This document shows, piece after piece, positions 19,277 to 29,264 of a stretch of DNA of 64,000 nucleotides. The position numbers and the translations under genes are program-made. Position 1 is the first letter of the stretch; every line of letters starts with the position of its first letter. Source of the stretch: Cupriavidus sp. WKF15 (GTDB taxonomy: Bacteria > Pseudomonadota > Gammaproteobacteria > Burkholderiales > Burkholderiaceae); NCBI RefSeq assembly GCF_029278605.1, contig NZ_CP119572.1, forward strand, positions 3,286,001-3,350,000, written 5' to 3'. The notes beneath the pieces are model-generated. The model searched no databases. It saw nothing but the letters and a program-made list of their open reading frames with translations, and was not told the origin of the DNA.

Positions 19277-20281
19277 TCAGCTGCGGTTGACGTTGACCAC
19301 GGTGCGCCCGCGCAGCTTGCCTTCCACGATGCTGCGGCCAGCCTCGATGGCCTCGCCCAGTCCGATCTCGCGCGTGATCGCGTTGAGGCGGTCCGGCTCC
19401 AGGTCCGTCGCCAGCCGCGCCCAGGCCTGCTCGCGCAAGGCCATCGCGGCCATCACGCTGTCGATACCGGCCAGCGTCACGCCGCGCAGGATGAACGGGG
19501 CCACGGACGCCGGGAAATCCATGCCCTGCGCGAGTCCGCATGCCGTGACCACGCCGCCGTAACGCACCTGCGCGCAGGCGTTGACCAGCGTGTGCGAGCC
19601 GACCGCGTCGACCACCGCCGCCCAGCGTTCCTTCTGCAGTGGCTTGCCCGGCGCGGACAGCTCCGCGCGATCGATGACCTCCGCCGCACCGAGCGCCTTG
19701 AGGAAATCCGCTTCGTTGCTTTTGCCAGTGGAAGCCACCACGCGATAGCCGAGCTTGGCGAGGATCGCGATCGCCACCGTGCCCACGCCACCGGAGGCGC
19801 CCGTGACCAGTACCTCGCCATCGCCCGGACGCACCGGACCATTGACGCCGCCGCGCTCCAGCCCCAGCACCGACAGCATCGCCGTGTAGCCGGCCGTGCC
19901 GATCGCCATGGCCTGGCGCGTGGTGAAGGCATCGGGCAGGCGCACCAGCCAGTCGCCCTTCAGGCGCGCACGCTGTGCCAGGCAGCCCCAGTGCGTCTCG
20001 CCGACGCCATAGCCGTTCAGGATGACCTTGTCGCCGGCCTTCCAGCGCGGATGGGACGACTCCAGCACCGTGCCGGCGCCGTCGATGCCGGCCACCATCG
20101 GCCACTTGCGCACCACCGGCACGCGCCCGGTGATGGCCAGCCCGTCCTTGAAGTTGATGGTGGAATAGTCGACCGCGACCAGCACGTCGCCGTCGGCCGG
20201 AAGTTGGCCCTCGTCCAGCGTGGCGATGTTGGCCTGGGTGGCGCCATCCGCCTGGGTCAGCAGCAATGCCTGGAACGTCAT
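19277..20281 (-). CDS. MDR-family oxidoreductase, AcuI/YhdH type (acrylyl-CoA reductase-like)
   Basis: Zinc-independent medium-chain dehydrogenase/reductase, 334 residues. The YhdH/AcuI features are VDYSTINFKDGLAITGR near the N-terminus, the NADPH Rossmann loop VTGASGGVGTVAIAIL, and VASTGKSNEADFLKALGA, which carries the Ser/Lys typical of NADPH binding. AcuI reduces acryloyl-CoA to propanoyl-CoA; other members act on quinones, so the exact substrate is inferred only from overall similarity. It lies between the dsbC-like gene and the M61 peptidase, all on the minus strand. Confidence 0.85.
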   Translation of the reverse strand: MTFQALLLTQADGATQANIATLDEGQLPADGDVLVAVDYSTINFKDGLAITGRVPVVRKWPMVAGIDGAGTVLESSHPRWKAGDKVILNGYGVGETHWGCLAQRARLKGDWLVRLPDAFTTRQAMAIGTAGYTAMLSVLGLERGGVNGPVRPGDGEVLVTGASGGVGTVAIAILAKLGYRVVASTGKSNEADFLKALGAAEVIDRAELSAPGKPLQKERWAAVVDAVGSHTLVNACAQVRYGGVVTACGLAQGMDFPASVAPFILRGVTLAGIDSVMAAMALREQAWARLATDLEPDRLNAITREIGLGEAIEAGRSIVEGKLRGRTVVNVNRS

Positions 20282-20334
20282 GGAAGTCTCCTGTGCCGCC
20301 CTGCGGGCGGTCTGTCTGGAAGGGATGGTCCGGA

Positions 20335-20364
20335 ATGCAAAGCGGCCGGACTGGGTCCGGCCGC
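20335..20364 (-). terminator. Hairpin downstream of the dsbC-like gene
   Basis: On the minus strand GCGGCCGGAC, a 3-base loop and GTCCGGCCGC form a perfect 10-bp stem (20342-20364), followed by TTTGCATT. The stem is strong, but the U run is only three long. The position just after the dsbC-like stop fits an intrinsic terminator. Confidence 0.6.
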
Positions 20365-20392
20365 CTGCTCGGGCCGGGACGCCGGCCGCGCC

Positions 20393-21142
20393 TTACTTCT
20401 TGATGCTCGCGAGCTTGCGTTCGAGCGTGCCGGCATCGGCCGCGCCCGGGATGCGCGTGCCGTCCATGAAGAACACGGCCGGCGTGCCCGTGATATTCAT
20501 GCTCTGGCCGAGCGCGAGGTTGTCGTCGACCGGGGTCTTGCAGTTGCCGTTACCGGTCAGGGCCACCTTGTTCAGCATCCAGTCGCGCCAGGCCTTGGTG
20601 CGGTCGGCCGAGCACCAGACCTGCTTCGCCTTGGTCTCCGAATCCGGCGAGAGCACCGGATACAGGAAGGTGTAGACCGTGATGTTGTCCATCTGCTGGA
20701 AGGTCTGCTCGATGCGCTTGCAGTACCCGCAGTTAGGGTCCGAGAACACGGCGACCTGGCGGCTGCCGTCCCCCTTGGTCCACTTGATGGCGCGCGCCAG
20801 CGGCAGGTCGGACCACTTGATGCGGTTGATGTCCGCCAGGCGCTCTTCGGTCAGGTTGGTGCCGGTCTTGGTATCGATCAGCTCGCCATTGATCACGTAG
20901 CGGCCGGTGGCGTCGGTGTAGACCACCTGCCCGCCGACGTTGACTTCGAAGAGCCCCGGCACCGGGCTCTTGGTCACGCTCTTCACTTCCGCGCGGCCGC
21001 CCAGCATCTTCTGAAGGGATTCCTTGATGCGGTCGGCGCCCGGTTCGCCGGCCGCCATGGCGTGCAGGGCAAAGCCTGCGGCCGCCAGGCCGCCTGCAAT
21101 GGCGGTGGTCCAGGCGGGGTGGCGGCGCATGAGTTGGAACAT
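20393..21142 (-). CDS. dsbC: DsbC-like periplasmic disulfide isomerase/thioredoxin
   Basis: Periplasmic thiol-disulfide isomerase that reshuffles wrong disulfides in exported proteins, kept reduced by DsbD. The 249-residue protein has a signal peptide (residues 1-31, hydrophobic core then ALHAMAAG), an N-terminal dimerisation region (DRIKESLQKMLGG ... VYTDATGRYVINGELID) and a thioredoxin domain with active site CGYC at 138-141 in FSDPNCGYCKR. The cis-Pro region is ITGTPAVFFMDG. It is preceded by ubiH on the same strand with a 39-bp gap, and so is probably cotranscribed. Confidence 0.92.
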   Translation of the reverse strand: MFQLMRRHPAWTTAIAGGLAAAGFALHAMAAGEPGADRIKESLQKMLGGRAEVKSVTKSPVPGLFEVNVGGQVVYTDATGRYVINGELIDTKTGTNLTEERLADINRIKWSDLPLARAIKWTKGDGSRQVAVFSDPNCGYCKRIEQTFQQMDNITVYTFLYPVLSPDSETKAKQVWCSADRTKAWRDWMLNKVALTGNGNCKTPVDDNLALGQSMNITGTPAVFFMDGTRIPGAADAGTLERKLASIKK

Positions 21143-21181
21143 ATCGACTCCAGGTATTCAGTCAGGGTCCGGGCCCCGGCG

Positions 21182-22459
21182 TCAGCCGAGCGCCCGTTCA
21201 ATCAGGAAGCGCTTGAGCAGCGACTGCCGGCCCACCATGCGGATGCCGGTATTGCGCACCACGCGCGCCATGCTGCCGGGCAGCGAGAACAGCCGGTGCA
21301 GGCCATCGGTCGCAGCGGTCAGCGACAGCAGGTCGGTGGCGCGGGCCCGTTCGTAGCGGCGCAGCAGGCGCAGGTCGCCCTCGCCGCGGAAAGGTTCTTT
21401 GGCGGCCATGACCTTGCCAAGTTCCGCAACATCGCGCAAACCGAGGTTCATGCCCTGCCCGGCCAGCGGATGCACCACGTGCGCGGCATCGCCCACCAGC
21501 GCCAGGTGCGGCTGCACGAACTGTTCCGCGCGCTGCAGCACCAGCGGGAAGCCCTGCGCAGGCGTGATGCAATGCAGCGCGCCGAACTGGCTGCCGACTG
21601 CGCCCGCGGCGGCCTGCATCACCGTGGCGGCGAGCGCCTCCGGCGACAGCGCCAGCAACTCGTGCGCGTGGGCCTCGTCGGCCGACCAGACCATCGACAT
21701 GCGCGAACCGGGCAACGGCAGCATGGCCAGGATCTCGCCATTGGCCGCCTCTTCGTCCGCCATGAGCTTTTCCGGCGCGCCCAGGAACCATTGCCAGGCC
21801 GTGTCGTGATGCGGCCGTTCGCATTCAAAGTTGGCCACCACCCCAAGCTGGCGATAGCGGCGCGTGGTCACGCCGATATGGCACTGCTGGCGCACCCAGG
21901 AACGCGCGCCATCGGCGCCGACCACGCAGGCCGCGCGAATCTTCGCGCCGCCGGATAGCGTGAGCGTGGCGCCGTCGGCATCGCGCTCGAAGCCGGAGGC
22001 GGTGTCGTCATGCCACTGGACCTGGTGCTGGAAACCGAGTGCGGTGTCGAGGGCGCGCTCCACGAGCCCGGATTCGACGATCCACGCAAGCTGCGGCACC
22101 GCCGCCGCATAGGCCGAGAAATGCAGGTCGCCATCGAGGCTCGGGGACGTTTCGGCGGCGCTCACGTCGCCGGACACGCGCATGTCCCGCACCGGCTGGA
22201 TACGGGCGGGATCGAGCGCTTCCCAGACGCGCATGCGCGCCAGCAACGCCTGCGAACTCGCGGAAAACGCGTAGATGCGGCTGTCCCAGTCATCGGGACC
22301 GGCTGGCGGACGCCCGCGCGCCGGACGCGGCGCGACCAGGGCCACGCTCATGCCCTGCTGCGCCAGCAGCAAGGCGCAGGACTTGCCCACGATGCCGCCG
22401 CCGACGACGGCAATCTGGAAAGCGGAGGAATTACGCACGGACGCATGGGATCGGGTCAT
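21182..22459 (-). CDS. UbiH/UbiF/VisC/COQ6-type FAD-dependent hydroxylase
   Basis: Flavoprotein monooxygenase of the ubiquinone-synthesis hydroxylase family, 425 residues. The N-terminal FAD Rossmann motif is [20 protein letters not shown], the DG motif is [16 protein letters not shown], and the second FAD motif is [23 protein letters not shown], diagnostic of this family. Which ring position it hydroxylates (UbiH, UbiF or UbiI role) cannot be told from sequence by eye. It is divergent from ychF, with 113 bp between the starts. Confidence 0.9.
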   Translation of the reverse strand: MTRSHASVRNSSAFQIAVVGGGIVGKSCALLLAQQGMSVALVAPRPARGRPPAGPDDWDSRIYAFSASSQALLARMRVWEALDPARIQPVRDMRVSGDVSAAETSPSLDGDLHFSAYAAAVPQLAWIVESGLVERALDTALGFQHQVQWHDDTASGFERDADGATLTLSGGAKIRAACVVGADGARSWVRQQCHIGVTTRRYRQLGVVANFECERPHHDTAWQWFLGAPEKLMADEEAANGEILAMLPLPGSRMSMVWSADEAHAHELLALSPEALAATVMQAAAGAVGSQFGALHCITPAQGFPLVLQRAEQFVQPHLALVGDAAHVVHPLAGQGMNLGLRDVAELGKVMAAKEPFRGEGDLRLLRRYERARATDLLSLTAATDGLHRLFSLPGSMARVVRNTGIRMVGRQSLLKRFLIERALG

Positions 22460-22572
22460 GGCTGGATTATAGCCACGTCACTCCCGGCCCCTTGGATCAC
22501 AAGGCACGGCAGGGCAAGGCCCGGGGGGCCCATCCGCTAGAATATGGGTTTTGCAATTTCCCGCCTGTCACC

Positions 22573-23664
<1,092 letters not shown>

Positions 23665-23706
23665 CGCCAAAGCTTGGATGTCTAATGACATCTCGAATCC
23701 AACCTG

Positions 23707-23734
23707 AAAGCCCGGCAATTGCCGGGCTTTTTTT
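23707..23734 (+). terminator. Intrinsic terminator after ychF
   Basis: AAAGCCCGGC (23707-23716), loop AATT and GCCGGGCTTT (23721-23730) form a perfect 10-bp stem that runs into seven consecutive T residues (23728-23734). It is a textbook Rho-independent terminator 43 bp after the ychF stop. Confidence 0.95.
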
Positions 23735-23774
23735 GGGTCTTCGCCGGATTGCGGGAATGGGGAATGGTTGGGTT

Positions 23775-23838
23775 TTTCGTGCTTGGCATGTGCCGCTGTT
23801 TCGCCGGCGTAGCCGGCGGGGCTTTGTGGTTATGATTG
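23775..23838. repeat. Dispersed non-coding repeat fragment (CTTGGCA...TTTGTGGTTATGA)
   Basis: Between the ychF terminator and the convergent GDYxxLxY gene there is a segment starting GTGCTTGGCATG, passing through GCCGCTGTTTCGCCGGCG and ending GGGGCTTTGTGGTTATGA. The same string, lacking one 9-bp block (TAGCCGGCG), occurs at about 43773-43823, and its middle part recurs at 43845-43872 and inverted at 44475-44502. It is therefore a repeat family shared with the large element at 44 kb. No open frame of note is present. Confidence 0.75.
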
Positions 23839-23870
23839 CACTGTCGTTCCCCATCCTCTGAGGGGGGACC

Positions 23871-24368
23871 TCACAACTTCTCCATCCCCTTCCCCCGCAG
23901 CCCCACCAACAACGCCTGCCCGTCAGCATCCACACGGAATTCCCCATAGCCAGCCTGCGCAAACCGCTCCGCCTGCCCCTCCTGAAAGAAATAAGCATCG
24001 GTCGACACCTGCGCCTGCATGCCGCCCCAGCGCGAGCGCGCGATCTGGTAGCGCAGCAGCAGCTCGCCCGCCGCCAGCGGCTCGCCGGCGTGTATGCGCA
24101 CGAAGCTGGCCACGCCCTGCTCGTCGCGCCGAATCACGGCTACGCCGTCGCGCGGAGGCCGATCAGCACGGCCCTGCGCGGCAAGAATCCGGTTGCCGAT
24201 GTCGAAGTTCAGCGCCATATAGTCACCCTGCATCAGCGAGCGCGGATCGACCGGCGCAAGCTTGAGGAGGACGGCGTCGCCGCGCGCCAGCAGGCGCTCC
24301 TTGCCCGCGATGCCCACCGCGGCCAGGGCCAGCGTCAGTGCCCACGCAATCAGGATCCAGCGTTTCAT
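23871..24368 (-). CDS. GDYxxLxY domain membrane-anchored protein
   Basis: A 165-residue protein with one N-terminal hydrophobic segment (residues 4-21, a signal anchor) and the family motif in SLMQGDYMALNFDIGN, close to the consensus GDYxxLxY. The family is uncharacterised as far as I know. The rest (VRIHAGEPLAAGELLLRYQI, STDAYFFQEGQAERF) is predicted to be periplasmic. The ATG at 24368 overlaps the DUF4401 stop (ATGA), so it is the third gene of a tightly coupled trio DUF2157-DUF4401-GDYxxLxY. Confidence 0.85.
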   Translation of the reverse strand: MKRWILIAWALTLALAAVGIAGKERLLARGDAVLLKLAPVDPRSLMQGDYMALNFDIGNRILAAQGRADRPPRDGVAVIRRDEQGVASFVRIHAGEPLAAGELLLRYQIARSRWGGMQAQVSTDAYFFQEGQAERFAQAGYGEFRVDADGQALLVGLRGKGMEKL

Positions 24369-25486
24369 GCGGCCTCCTTTGCCGGCGCGGCACGTCCCAG
24401 CCACTGACGAAATACCATCAGCATTACGCCGGCAACGACCAGCGTGACGGACTTTGCCAGCAGCGTCCAATTCAACGAGCTGTAGTACCAGATGAAGCCG
24501 ATCGCGATGGCCGCAATGCCCAGGCCCAGCCAAGGCAACGAGGCCCGCCGCAACGCCAGTCCCAGTGCGAGCGCGCCAGCGCCGACAGCGGGAGCCGCCG
24601 CCATCAGGGCACCGAACGCCACCGTGCCGGCAAGCAGGATCGCAACGGCTGTGGCGGACAGCGCCAGGCGCCGGGACTCCACCAGCGCGAAGCCGACCAG
24701 CACCACACCGACGAGCCCGCCGGCCAGCCAGCGCGCGCCGGAAAAGCGCGGTGCCGTCTCCGGGATCCCGAGCCATGCCAGCGGATGGCTCGCGCCCGTC
24801 ACCACCAGCGCCGCGCCCAGCGCGAACAGCAGCGTGGCATCCATCGCGGGCTCGAACCATCCATGTACGCCGGTGACACACAGGCGCTCCTCGGCTGCCG
24901 TGAACCACGCCGCGAGCGCGCACGCAAACGGCGCCAGCCAGCCGAACGACCACGGAATGGTGAGCCATGCGTTGCGCTCCGAACCCGCCAGCACGATATG
25001 GACGGCGACGGCCAGTCCGACCCACACGCCCAGCGCGGCCAGGAACCGGTGCAGCCGGTTCTGCACCAGCGCGTAGAGCGCAGCCTCGAACACGGCCAGG
25101 CACACCCAGAACGCGGCCGTCTCGATCAGTCGCCCCCCGCCGAGCAACTCCGCCACGCCATAGATCACCATGCCCTGGCCGCTAAGACTCACGGCCAGCG
25201 CGAACTGCCCGAGCGCGATGCCCGAGCCGCGCCGGTACAGGACCGCCGCGAGGATGATCATGGCAAAGCCGGTCACCGCAATCGCGCCGGCGTCCTCGCG
25301 TACGGCGACGAAGACCGCGCCAAGGAAGAACATCTGGAAGAACAGCGCGCCAAGCCACCCGGCCGCTCCCATCAAGGCACGCACCGCCCATGGCGTCCGC
25401 ACTCTGGCAACGGGGTCGCCCTGCACCTCGCCACGCGCGGCCAGCTCGCGCCACAGCGCCTGTTCGGTCTGGATGGCCTCGGTCAT
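24365..25486 (-). CDS. DUF4401 multi-pass membrane protein
   Basis: A 373-residue integral membrane protein with a soluble N-terminus of about 40 residues (WRELAARGEVQG is typical of DUF4401) and roughly ten hydrophobic segments, closing with Gly/Ala-rich helices and the tail VFRQWLGRAAPAKEAA. Function is unknown. Its start overlaps the DUF2157 stop and its stop overlaps the GDYxxLxY start, each by 4 nt (ATGA). This indicates equimolar synthesis and probably one membrane complex. Confidence 0.85.
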   Translation of the reverse strand: MTEAIQTEQALWRELAARGEVQGDPVARVRTPWAVRALMGAAGWLGALFFQMFFLGAVFVAVREDAGAIAVTGFAMIILAAVLYRRGSGIALGQFALAVSLSGQGMVIYGVAELLGGGRLIETAAFWVCLAVFEAALYALVQNRLHRFLAALGVWVGLAVAVHIVLAGSERNAWLTIPWSFGWLAPFACALAAWFTAAEERLCVTGVHGWFEPAMDATLLFALGAALVVTGASHPLAWLGIPETAPRFSGARWLAGGLVGVVLVGFALVESRRLALSATAVAILLAGTVAFGALMAAAPAVGAGALALGLALRRASLPWLGLGIAAIAIGFIWYYSSLNWTLLAKSVTLVVAGVMLMVFRQWLGRAAPAKEAA

Positions 25487-26511
25487 GACAGCTCCACGGT
25501 TTGCGCGCGGTAAGCCCGCATCAGCCACGCGGCCGCGCCGGCGGCCATGCCTACGGTGATCAGGCCCAGCAGCAGGAAGGCCCCGAAATCGGCCCTGCCC
25601 TCGATCAGCAGCCGGCCGACCGCGGCAACGACCAGGACGATGCCGGTCAGGCTCGCCAGGCTCAGCACCACGATGTCGAAGGCGCGCTGCCGGAACCACC
25701 AGCCCAGCGCCAGCAGCGCAATCGCCGCCAGCCCGAAGACCGACAGGTCGGGGTGCTTGTCGAACAATGCGCAAAGGCCCGCGAAACCCGCATGAAAGCA
25801 GGCCAGCGCGGCCAGGATGCGCGCCCCGGTCTGCCCCCGGAAGCCCAGCCAGGAAGCTTGTGCGCCGAGCCATGCCCACAGCGCCAGCTGCAGCAGCACT
25901 GCGCCCAGCAACAGCAAGGTGGTGGTACGCGCGTAACGGGCATCGAACAGCATTTCGAACATGCCGCCGACGCCCAGGCGCACGCTGAAATAACGCAGCA
26001 GCGCAACGTTGCCGATCACGATCACCAGCCACCAGTGCGGCGCCGCGCGCGCGGCAAGCGCCCACGGCACGGCCAGCAGCGTCCACAGCGCGAACAGCTG
26101 CCAGGCGTCGGCCCCGGTCTGGTAGGTCTGTCCGATCACGGCCAGCAGCACACCGGCCAGCACCTGCGCACCGCCAAGTGCCGCGCGGCCGCCCATGTCG
26201 GCGGGCGGCCGGAACAGCGCAAACCCGGCGAGCAGGCTGATGGCCGCGGCCAGCACCGCGAATTTCGCGAACTTGTGCAGGTCCTGCCAGTTGAAGGCGA
26301 AGAAGACGATCACGCCGGCGCACAGCAGCACCGTGCCCAGCGCCAGCAGCCCATGGTCCAGCCAGCGGCGCCAGTCGGCCGCCACCGGCTCCGTACTCGC
26401 CCACGGCCGCGCCACGCTGCCGGGCGCCAGCCGCCCTTGCGCGCGCCAGTCGGCCAGGGCCTGGCGGATGGCGCGGCGCTCGCCGGTTGCCGGCGTCGAT
26501 GTCGTTGTCAT
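25483..26511 (-). CDS. DUF2157 multi-pass membrane protein
   Basis: A 342-residue membrane protein starting with a short cytosolic helical region (AIRQALADWRAQGRL, the DUF2157 N-terminal pattern), then about nine hydrophobic segments and the C-terminal tail WLMRAYRAQTVELS. Function is unknown. The ATG at 26511 is the first start that gives a family-like N-terminus; the frame is open to 26745. It is the first gene of the coupled trio and is divergent from the MTA/SAH nucleosidase gene, with a 133-bp intergenic space for both promoters. Confidence 0.85.
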   Translation of the reverse strand: MTTTSTPATGERRAIRQALADWRAQGRLAPGSVARPWASTEPVAADWRRWLDHGLLALGTVLLCAGVIVFFAFNWQDLHKFAKFAVLAAAISLLAGFALFRPPADMGGRAALGGAQVLAGVLLAVIGQTYQTGADAWQLFALWTLLAVPWALAARAAPHWWLVIVIGNVALLRYFSVRLGVGGMFEMLFDARYARTTTLLLLGAVLLQLALWAWLGAQASWLGFRGQTGARILAALACFHAGFAGLCALFDKHPDLSVFGLAAIALLALGWWFRQRAFDIVVLSLASLTGIVLVVAAVGRLLIEGRADFGAFLLLGLITVGMAAGAAAWLMRAYRAQTVELS

Positions 26512-26644
26512 GCGCTTGTCCCGGAGTCGCAATGAAACCACTCTAGCAAAGCGCCGCTGGCGCCGCACAGCGGATTGGTCAGGGCGACCTATGCCAGGGC
26601 AGCGCGTACCGGTATGCTTTGGCCTTTCATTCCGAACATGCCCC

Positions 26645-27412
26645 ATGACCCTCGGCATCCTCGCCGCGCTGCATGATGAAGTCGACAGCCTGGTCGCGGC
26701 CATGCGCCATGAAGACGCCCGCGCAACCATCCACCACATCGGCATGCGCGACTACCATGTGGGCCACCTGCACGGGCAGCCCTGCGTGCTGGTGCTCGCG
26801 CGCGTCGGCAAGGTCGCGGCGGCCGCCACCACGGCTACCCTGATCCGGGAATTCGGCGTGGACGAGATCGTCTTCACCGGCCTGGCCGGCGGCGTGGGCG
26901 ACGGCGTGCGGGTCGGCGACATCGTCATCGCCAGCGAGACCATGCAGCACGACCTGGACGCGCGCCCGCTGTTCCCGCGCCATGAAGTGCCGCTGCTGGA
27001 CCGCTCACGCTTTCCCGCCGACCCGGACCTGACCGAAGCGCTGCGCGCCGCCGCCGACCGCTTCCTGCGCGACGACCTGCCCACCGATGTCCCGCCCGCA
27101 GTGCGCGAGCGCTTCGGCATCGGCACGCCATCGCTGCAGCTTGGATTGATTGCCAGCGGCGACCAGTTCATCAACGCGGCCACCGCAGTCGCCGGGCTGC
27201 GCGAATGCCTGCCCGACCTGCTGGCCGTGGAGATGGAAGGCGCCGCCGTGGCCCAGGTCTGCCATGAATACGGGGTGAGGTACGCGGTCATGCGGACGAT
27301 CTCGGACCGCGCCGACGACAGCGCCCACGTGGACTTTCCGGCATTCCTGAAGGATGTAGCGAGCCACTATTCGGACGGCATCCTGCGCCGCTTCCTGGCG
27401 GCGCGCGCCTGA
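26645..27412 (+). CDS. 5'-methylthioadenosine/S-adenosylhomocysteine nucleosidase-like protein
   Basis: Member of the purine nucleoside phosphorylase/MTAN fold, 255 residues. It starts with the MTAN pattern LGILAALHDEVDSL, then VLARVGKVAAAATTATLI, FTGLAGGVGDGVRVGDIVIA, IASGDQFI, VEMEGAAVAQVCHEYG and RTISDRAD (catalytic Asp). The activity expected is hydrolysis of MTA and SAH to adenine plus the thioribose product. The segment around residues 95-150 is longer than in E. coli MTAN, so substrate preference may differ. It is a single gene, convergent with the small membrane protein. Confidence 0.85.
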   Translation: MTLGILAALHDEVDSLVAAMRHEDARATIHHIGMRDYHVGHLHGQPCVLVLARVGKVAAAATTATLIREFGVDEIVFTGLAGGVGDGVRVGDIVIASETMQHDLDARPLFPRHEVPLLDRSRFPADPDLTEALRAAADRFLRDDLPTDVPPAVRERFGIGTPSLQLGLIASGDQFINAATAVAGLRECLPDLLAVEMEGAAVAQVCHEYGVRYAVMRTISDRADDSAHVDFPAFLKDVASHYSDGILRRFLAARA

Positions 27413-27461
27413 TCCGCATCCCGGTCGGCGCGGATTGCTGCCCGGATCGTCAGTTCTGACC

Positions 27462-27719
27462 TTATCCGTGGCGGGGCCGCAACGCGCCCCACATCCCGAC
27501 CAGGACGGCGGCGCCGACGATCGCCGCCAGCCAGCCGCTCATCTGCCCGTCAGTGAAAAGATGCAGCGCACGCCCGCCGTAGAAAGCCGCCGCAGCTCCC
27601 GCCATTCCCAGCACCAGCGCGGCCGGCAGGGAAACGACCGTGCCAGCGGGATGCATCTGGCGCGCGGCCAGGCCAACCAGCAATCCGACGATCAATGTGC
27701 CCAGCATCCTGACTCCCAT
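27462..27719 (-). CDS. GlsB/YeaQ/YmgE-like small membrane protein
   Basis: An 85-residue protein with three predicted membrane helices (residues about 5-20, 28-50 and 61-80) rich in Gly and Ala, matching the transglycosylase-associated/GlsB family layout. These proteins are often stress-induced; their role is unclear. The start at 27719 follows GGAGAC; a second ATG 12 bases on (MLGTLIVG) also has a GGAG upstream and may be the real one. It is divergent from hemA. Confidence 0.7.
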   Translation of the reverse strand: MGVRMLGTLIVGLLVGLAARQMHPAGTVVSLPAALVLGMAGAAAAFYGGRALHLFTDGQMSGWLAAIVGAAVLVGMWGALRPRHG

Positions 27720-27789
27720 GTGTCTCCGGAACCACAGGCCTGAGATTCCGGCGTAACGATACAGCACCGGCGGCTCGCGGCCGCGCCTG

Positions 27790-27818
27790 CCTGCAAGTTC
27801 CGATCCCGACGTTATAAT
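27790..27818 (+). promoter_or_regulatory. Probable sigma-70 promoter of hemA
   Basis: TATAAT at 27813-27818 is an exact -10 box, with CTGCAA at 27791-27796 as a weak -35 at 16-bp spacing. It would place the transcript start about 40 bp before the hemA ATG. TATAAT is rare in such GC-rich sequence. Confidence 0.5.
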
Positions 27819-27864
27819 GGCAATCGGGCCGCACTTGCTGCGGACCCGGTACCAGTCCCTACAA

Positions 27865-29169
27865 ATGCAACTGCTCGCGATCGGCATCAACCATACGACG
27901 GCACCAGTCTCGCTGCGCGAGCGGGTGGCGTTTCCGCTTGAGCAGATCAAACCGGCGCTCGGCGCGCTGCGTATGCACCTGTCGGGGCGCAATGGTACCG
28001 AAGCCGCCATCCTTTCCACCTGCAACCGCACCGAGATCTACTGCGCCACCGACGTGCTCACGCCGGGTGCGGAGGGTTTCGAGCATACGCTGAGGTGGCT
28101 GTCGCAGCACCATAACGTGCCGGCGTCCGACCTGGCGCCGCATTTGTATTCCCTGCCGCAGTCCGAGGCCGTGCGCCACGCGTTCCGCGTCGCCAGCGGA
28201 CTCGATTCGATGGTGCTGGGCGAAACCCAGATCCTGGGCCAGCTCAAGGACGCGGTGCGCACCGCCGGTGAAGCCGGCTCGCTGGGCACTTACCTGAACC
28301 AGCTGTTCCAGCGCACCTTCGCGGTGGCCAAGGAAGTCCGCGGCCAGACCGAGATCGGCGCGCATTCGGTGTCGATGGCCGCCGCCGCCGTGCGGCTGGC
28401 CCAACGGATCTTTGAAAGCATCTCGACGCAGTGCGTGCTGTTCATCGGCGCGGGCGAGATGATCGAGCTGTGCGCCACGCACTTCGCGGCGCAGCAGCCG
28501 CGCCAGGTGGTGGTGGCCAACCGCACCGTCGAGCGCGGCGAAAAGCTCGCCGAGCAGCTCGCCGAACAGGGCCTGACCACGCAGGCGATCCGCCTGCAGG
28601 ATCTCGGCGAGCGCCTGCACGAGTTCGACATCGTCGTGTCCTGCACCGCCAGCTCGCTGCCGATCATCGGCCTGGGCGCGGTGGAACGCGCGGTCAAGCG
28701 CCGCAAGCACCGCCCGATCATGATGGTCGACCTGGCCGTGCCGCGCGATGTGGAACCCGAGGTCGCGCGCCTGGACGACGTTTTCCTCTACACCGTGGAC
28801 GACCTCGGCGCCGTGGTGCGCGAAGGCAACGCGCTGCGCCAGGCCGCCGTGGCCCAGGCCGAGGCGATCATCGAAAGCCGCGTGCAGAACTTCATGCACT
28901 GGCTGGAAACGCGCAGCGTGGTCCCGGTCATCCGCGAACTGCAGACCACCGGCGAGTCGATCCGCCAGGCCGAACTGGACCGCGCCCGGCGCATGCTCGC
29001 GCGCGGCGATGACCCGGAAGCCGTGCTCGAAGCGCTGTCGGGCGCGCTCACGCGCAAGTTCCTGCATGGCCCGACCCATGCACTGAACCACACGCAGGGC
29101 GAGGACCGCGAGGCGCTGGTGCGCCTGGTGCCCGGCCTGTTCCGCCACAGCAGCCACTCCGAGCGCTAG
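27865..29169 (+). CDS. hemA: Glutamyl-tRNA reductase
   Basis: First committed enzyme of the C5 heme pathway: NADPH-dependent reduction of glutamyl-tRNA(Glu) to glutamate-1-semialdehyde. The 434-residue protein shows [20 protein letters not shown], the catalytic Cys53 in STCNRTE, the [16 protein letters not shown] block, the NADPH domain [15 protein letters not shown] and VVANRT, and the C-terminal dimerisation helices. The ATG at 27865 gives the standard N-terminus. It is followed by prfA (95 bp) in the conserved hemA-prfA-prmC order. Confidence 0.97.
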   Translation: MQLLAIGINHTTAPVSLRERVAFPLEQIKPALGALRMHLSGRNGTEAAILSTCNRTEIYCATDVLTPGAEGFEHTLRWLSQHHNVPASDLAPHLYSLPQSEAVRHAFRVASGLDSMVLGETQILGQLKDAVRTAGEAGSLGTYLNQLFQRTFAVAKEVRGQTEIGAHSVSMAAAAVRLAQRIFESISTQCVLFIGAGEMIELCATHFAAQQPRQVVVANRTVERGEKLAEQLAEQGLTTQAIRLQDLGERLHEFDIVVSCTASSLPIIGLGAVERAVKRRKHRPIMMVDLAVPRDVEPEVARLDDVFLYTVDDLGAVVREGNALRQAAVAQAEAIIESRVQNFMHWLETRSVVPVIRELQTTGESIRQAELDRARRMLARGDDPEAVLEALSGALTRKFLHGPTHALNHTQGEDREALVRLVPGLFRHSSHSER

Positions 29170-29264
29170 CCGCGCCGACCGCTGCGCCCGCGCGCCATGC
29201 GCGCCGGCAACCCGCCGCCCGCGCCGACCGCGGCCCGGTTCCCGCCTTCCCTACCCGGATTCCC

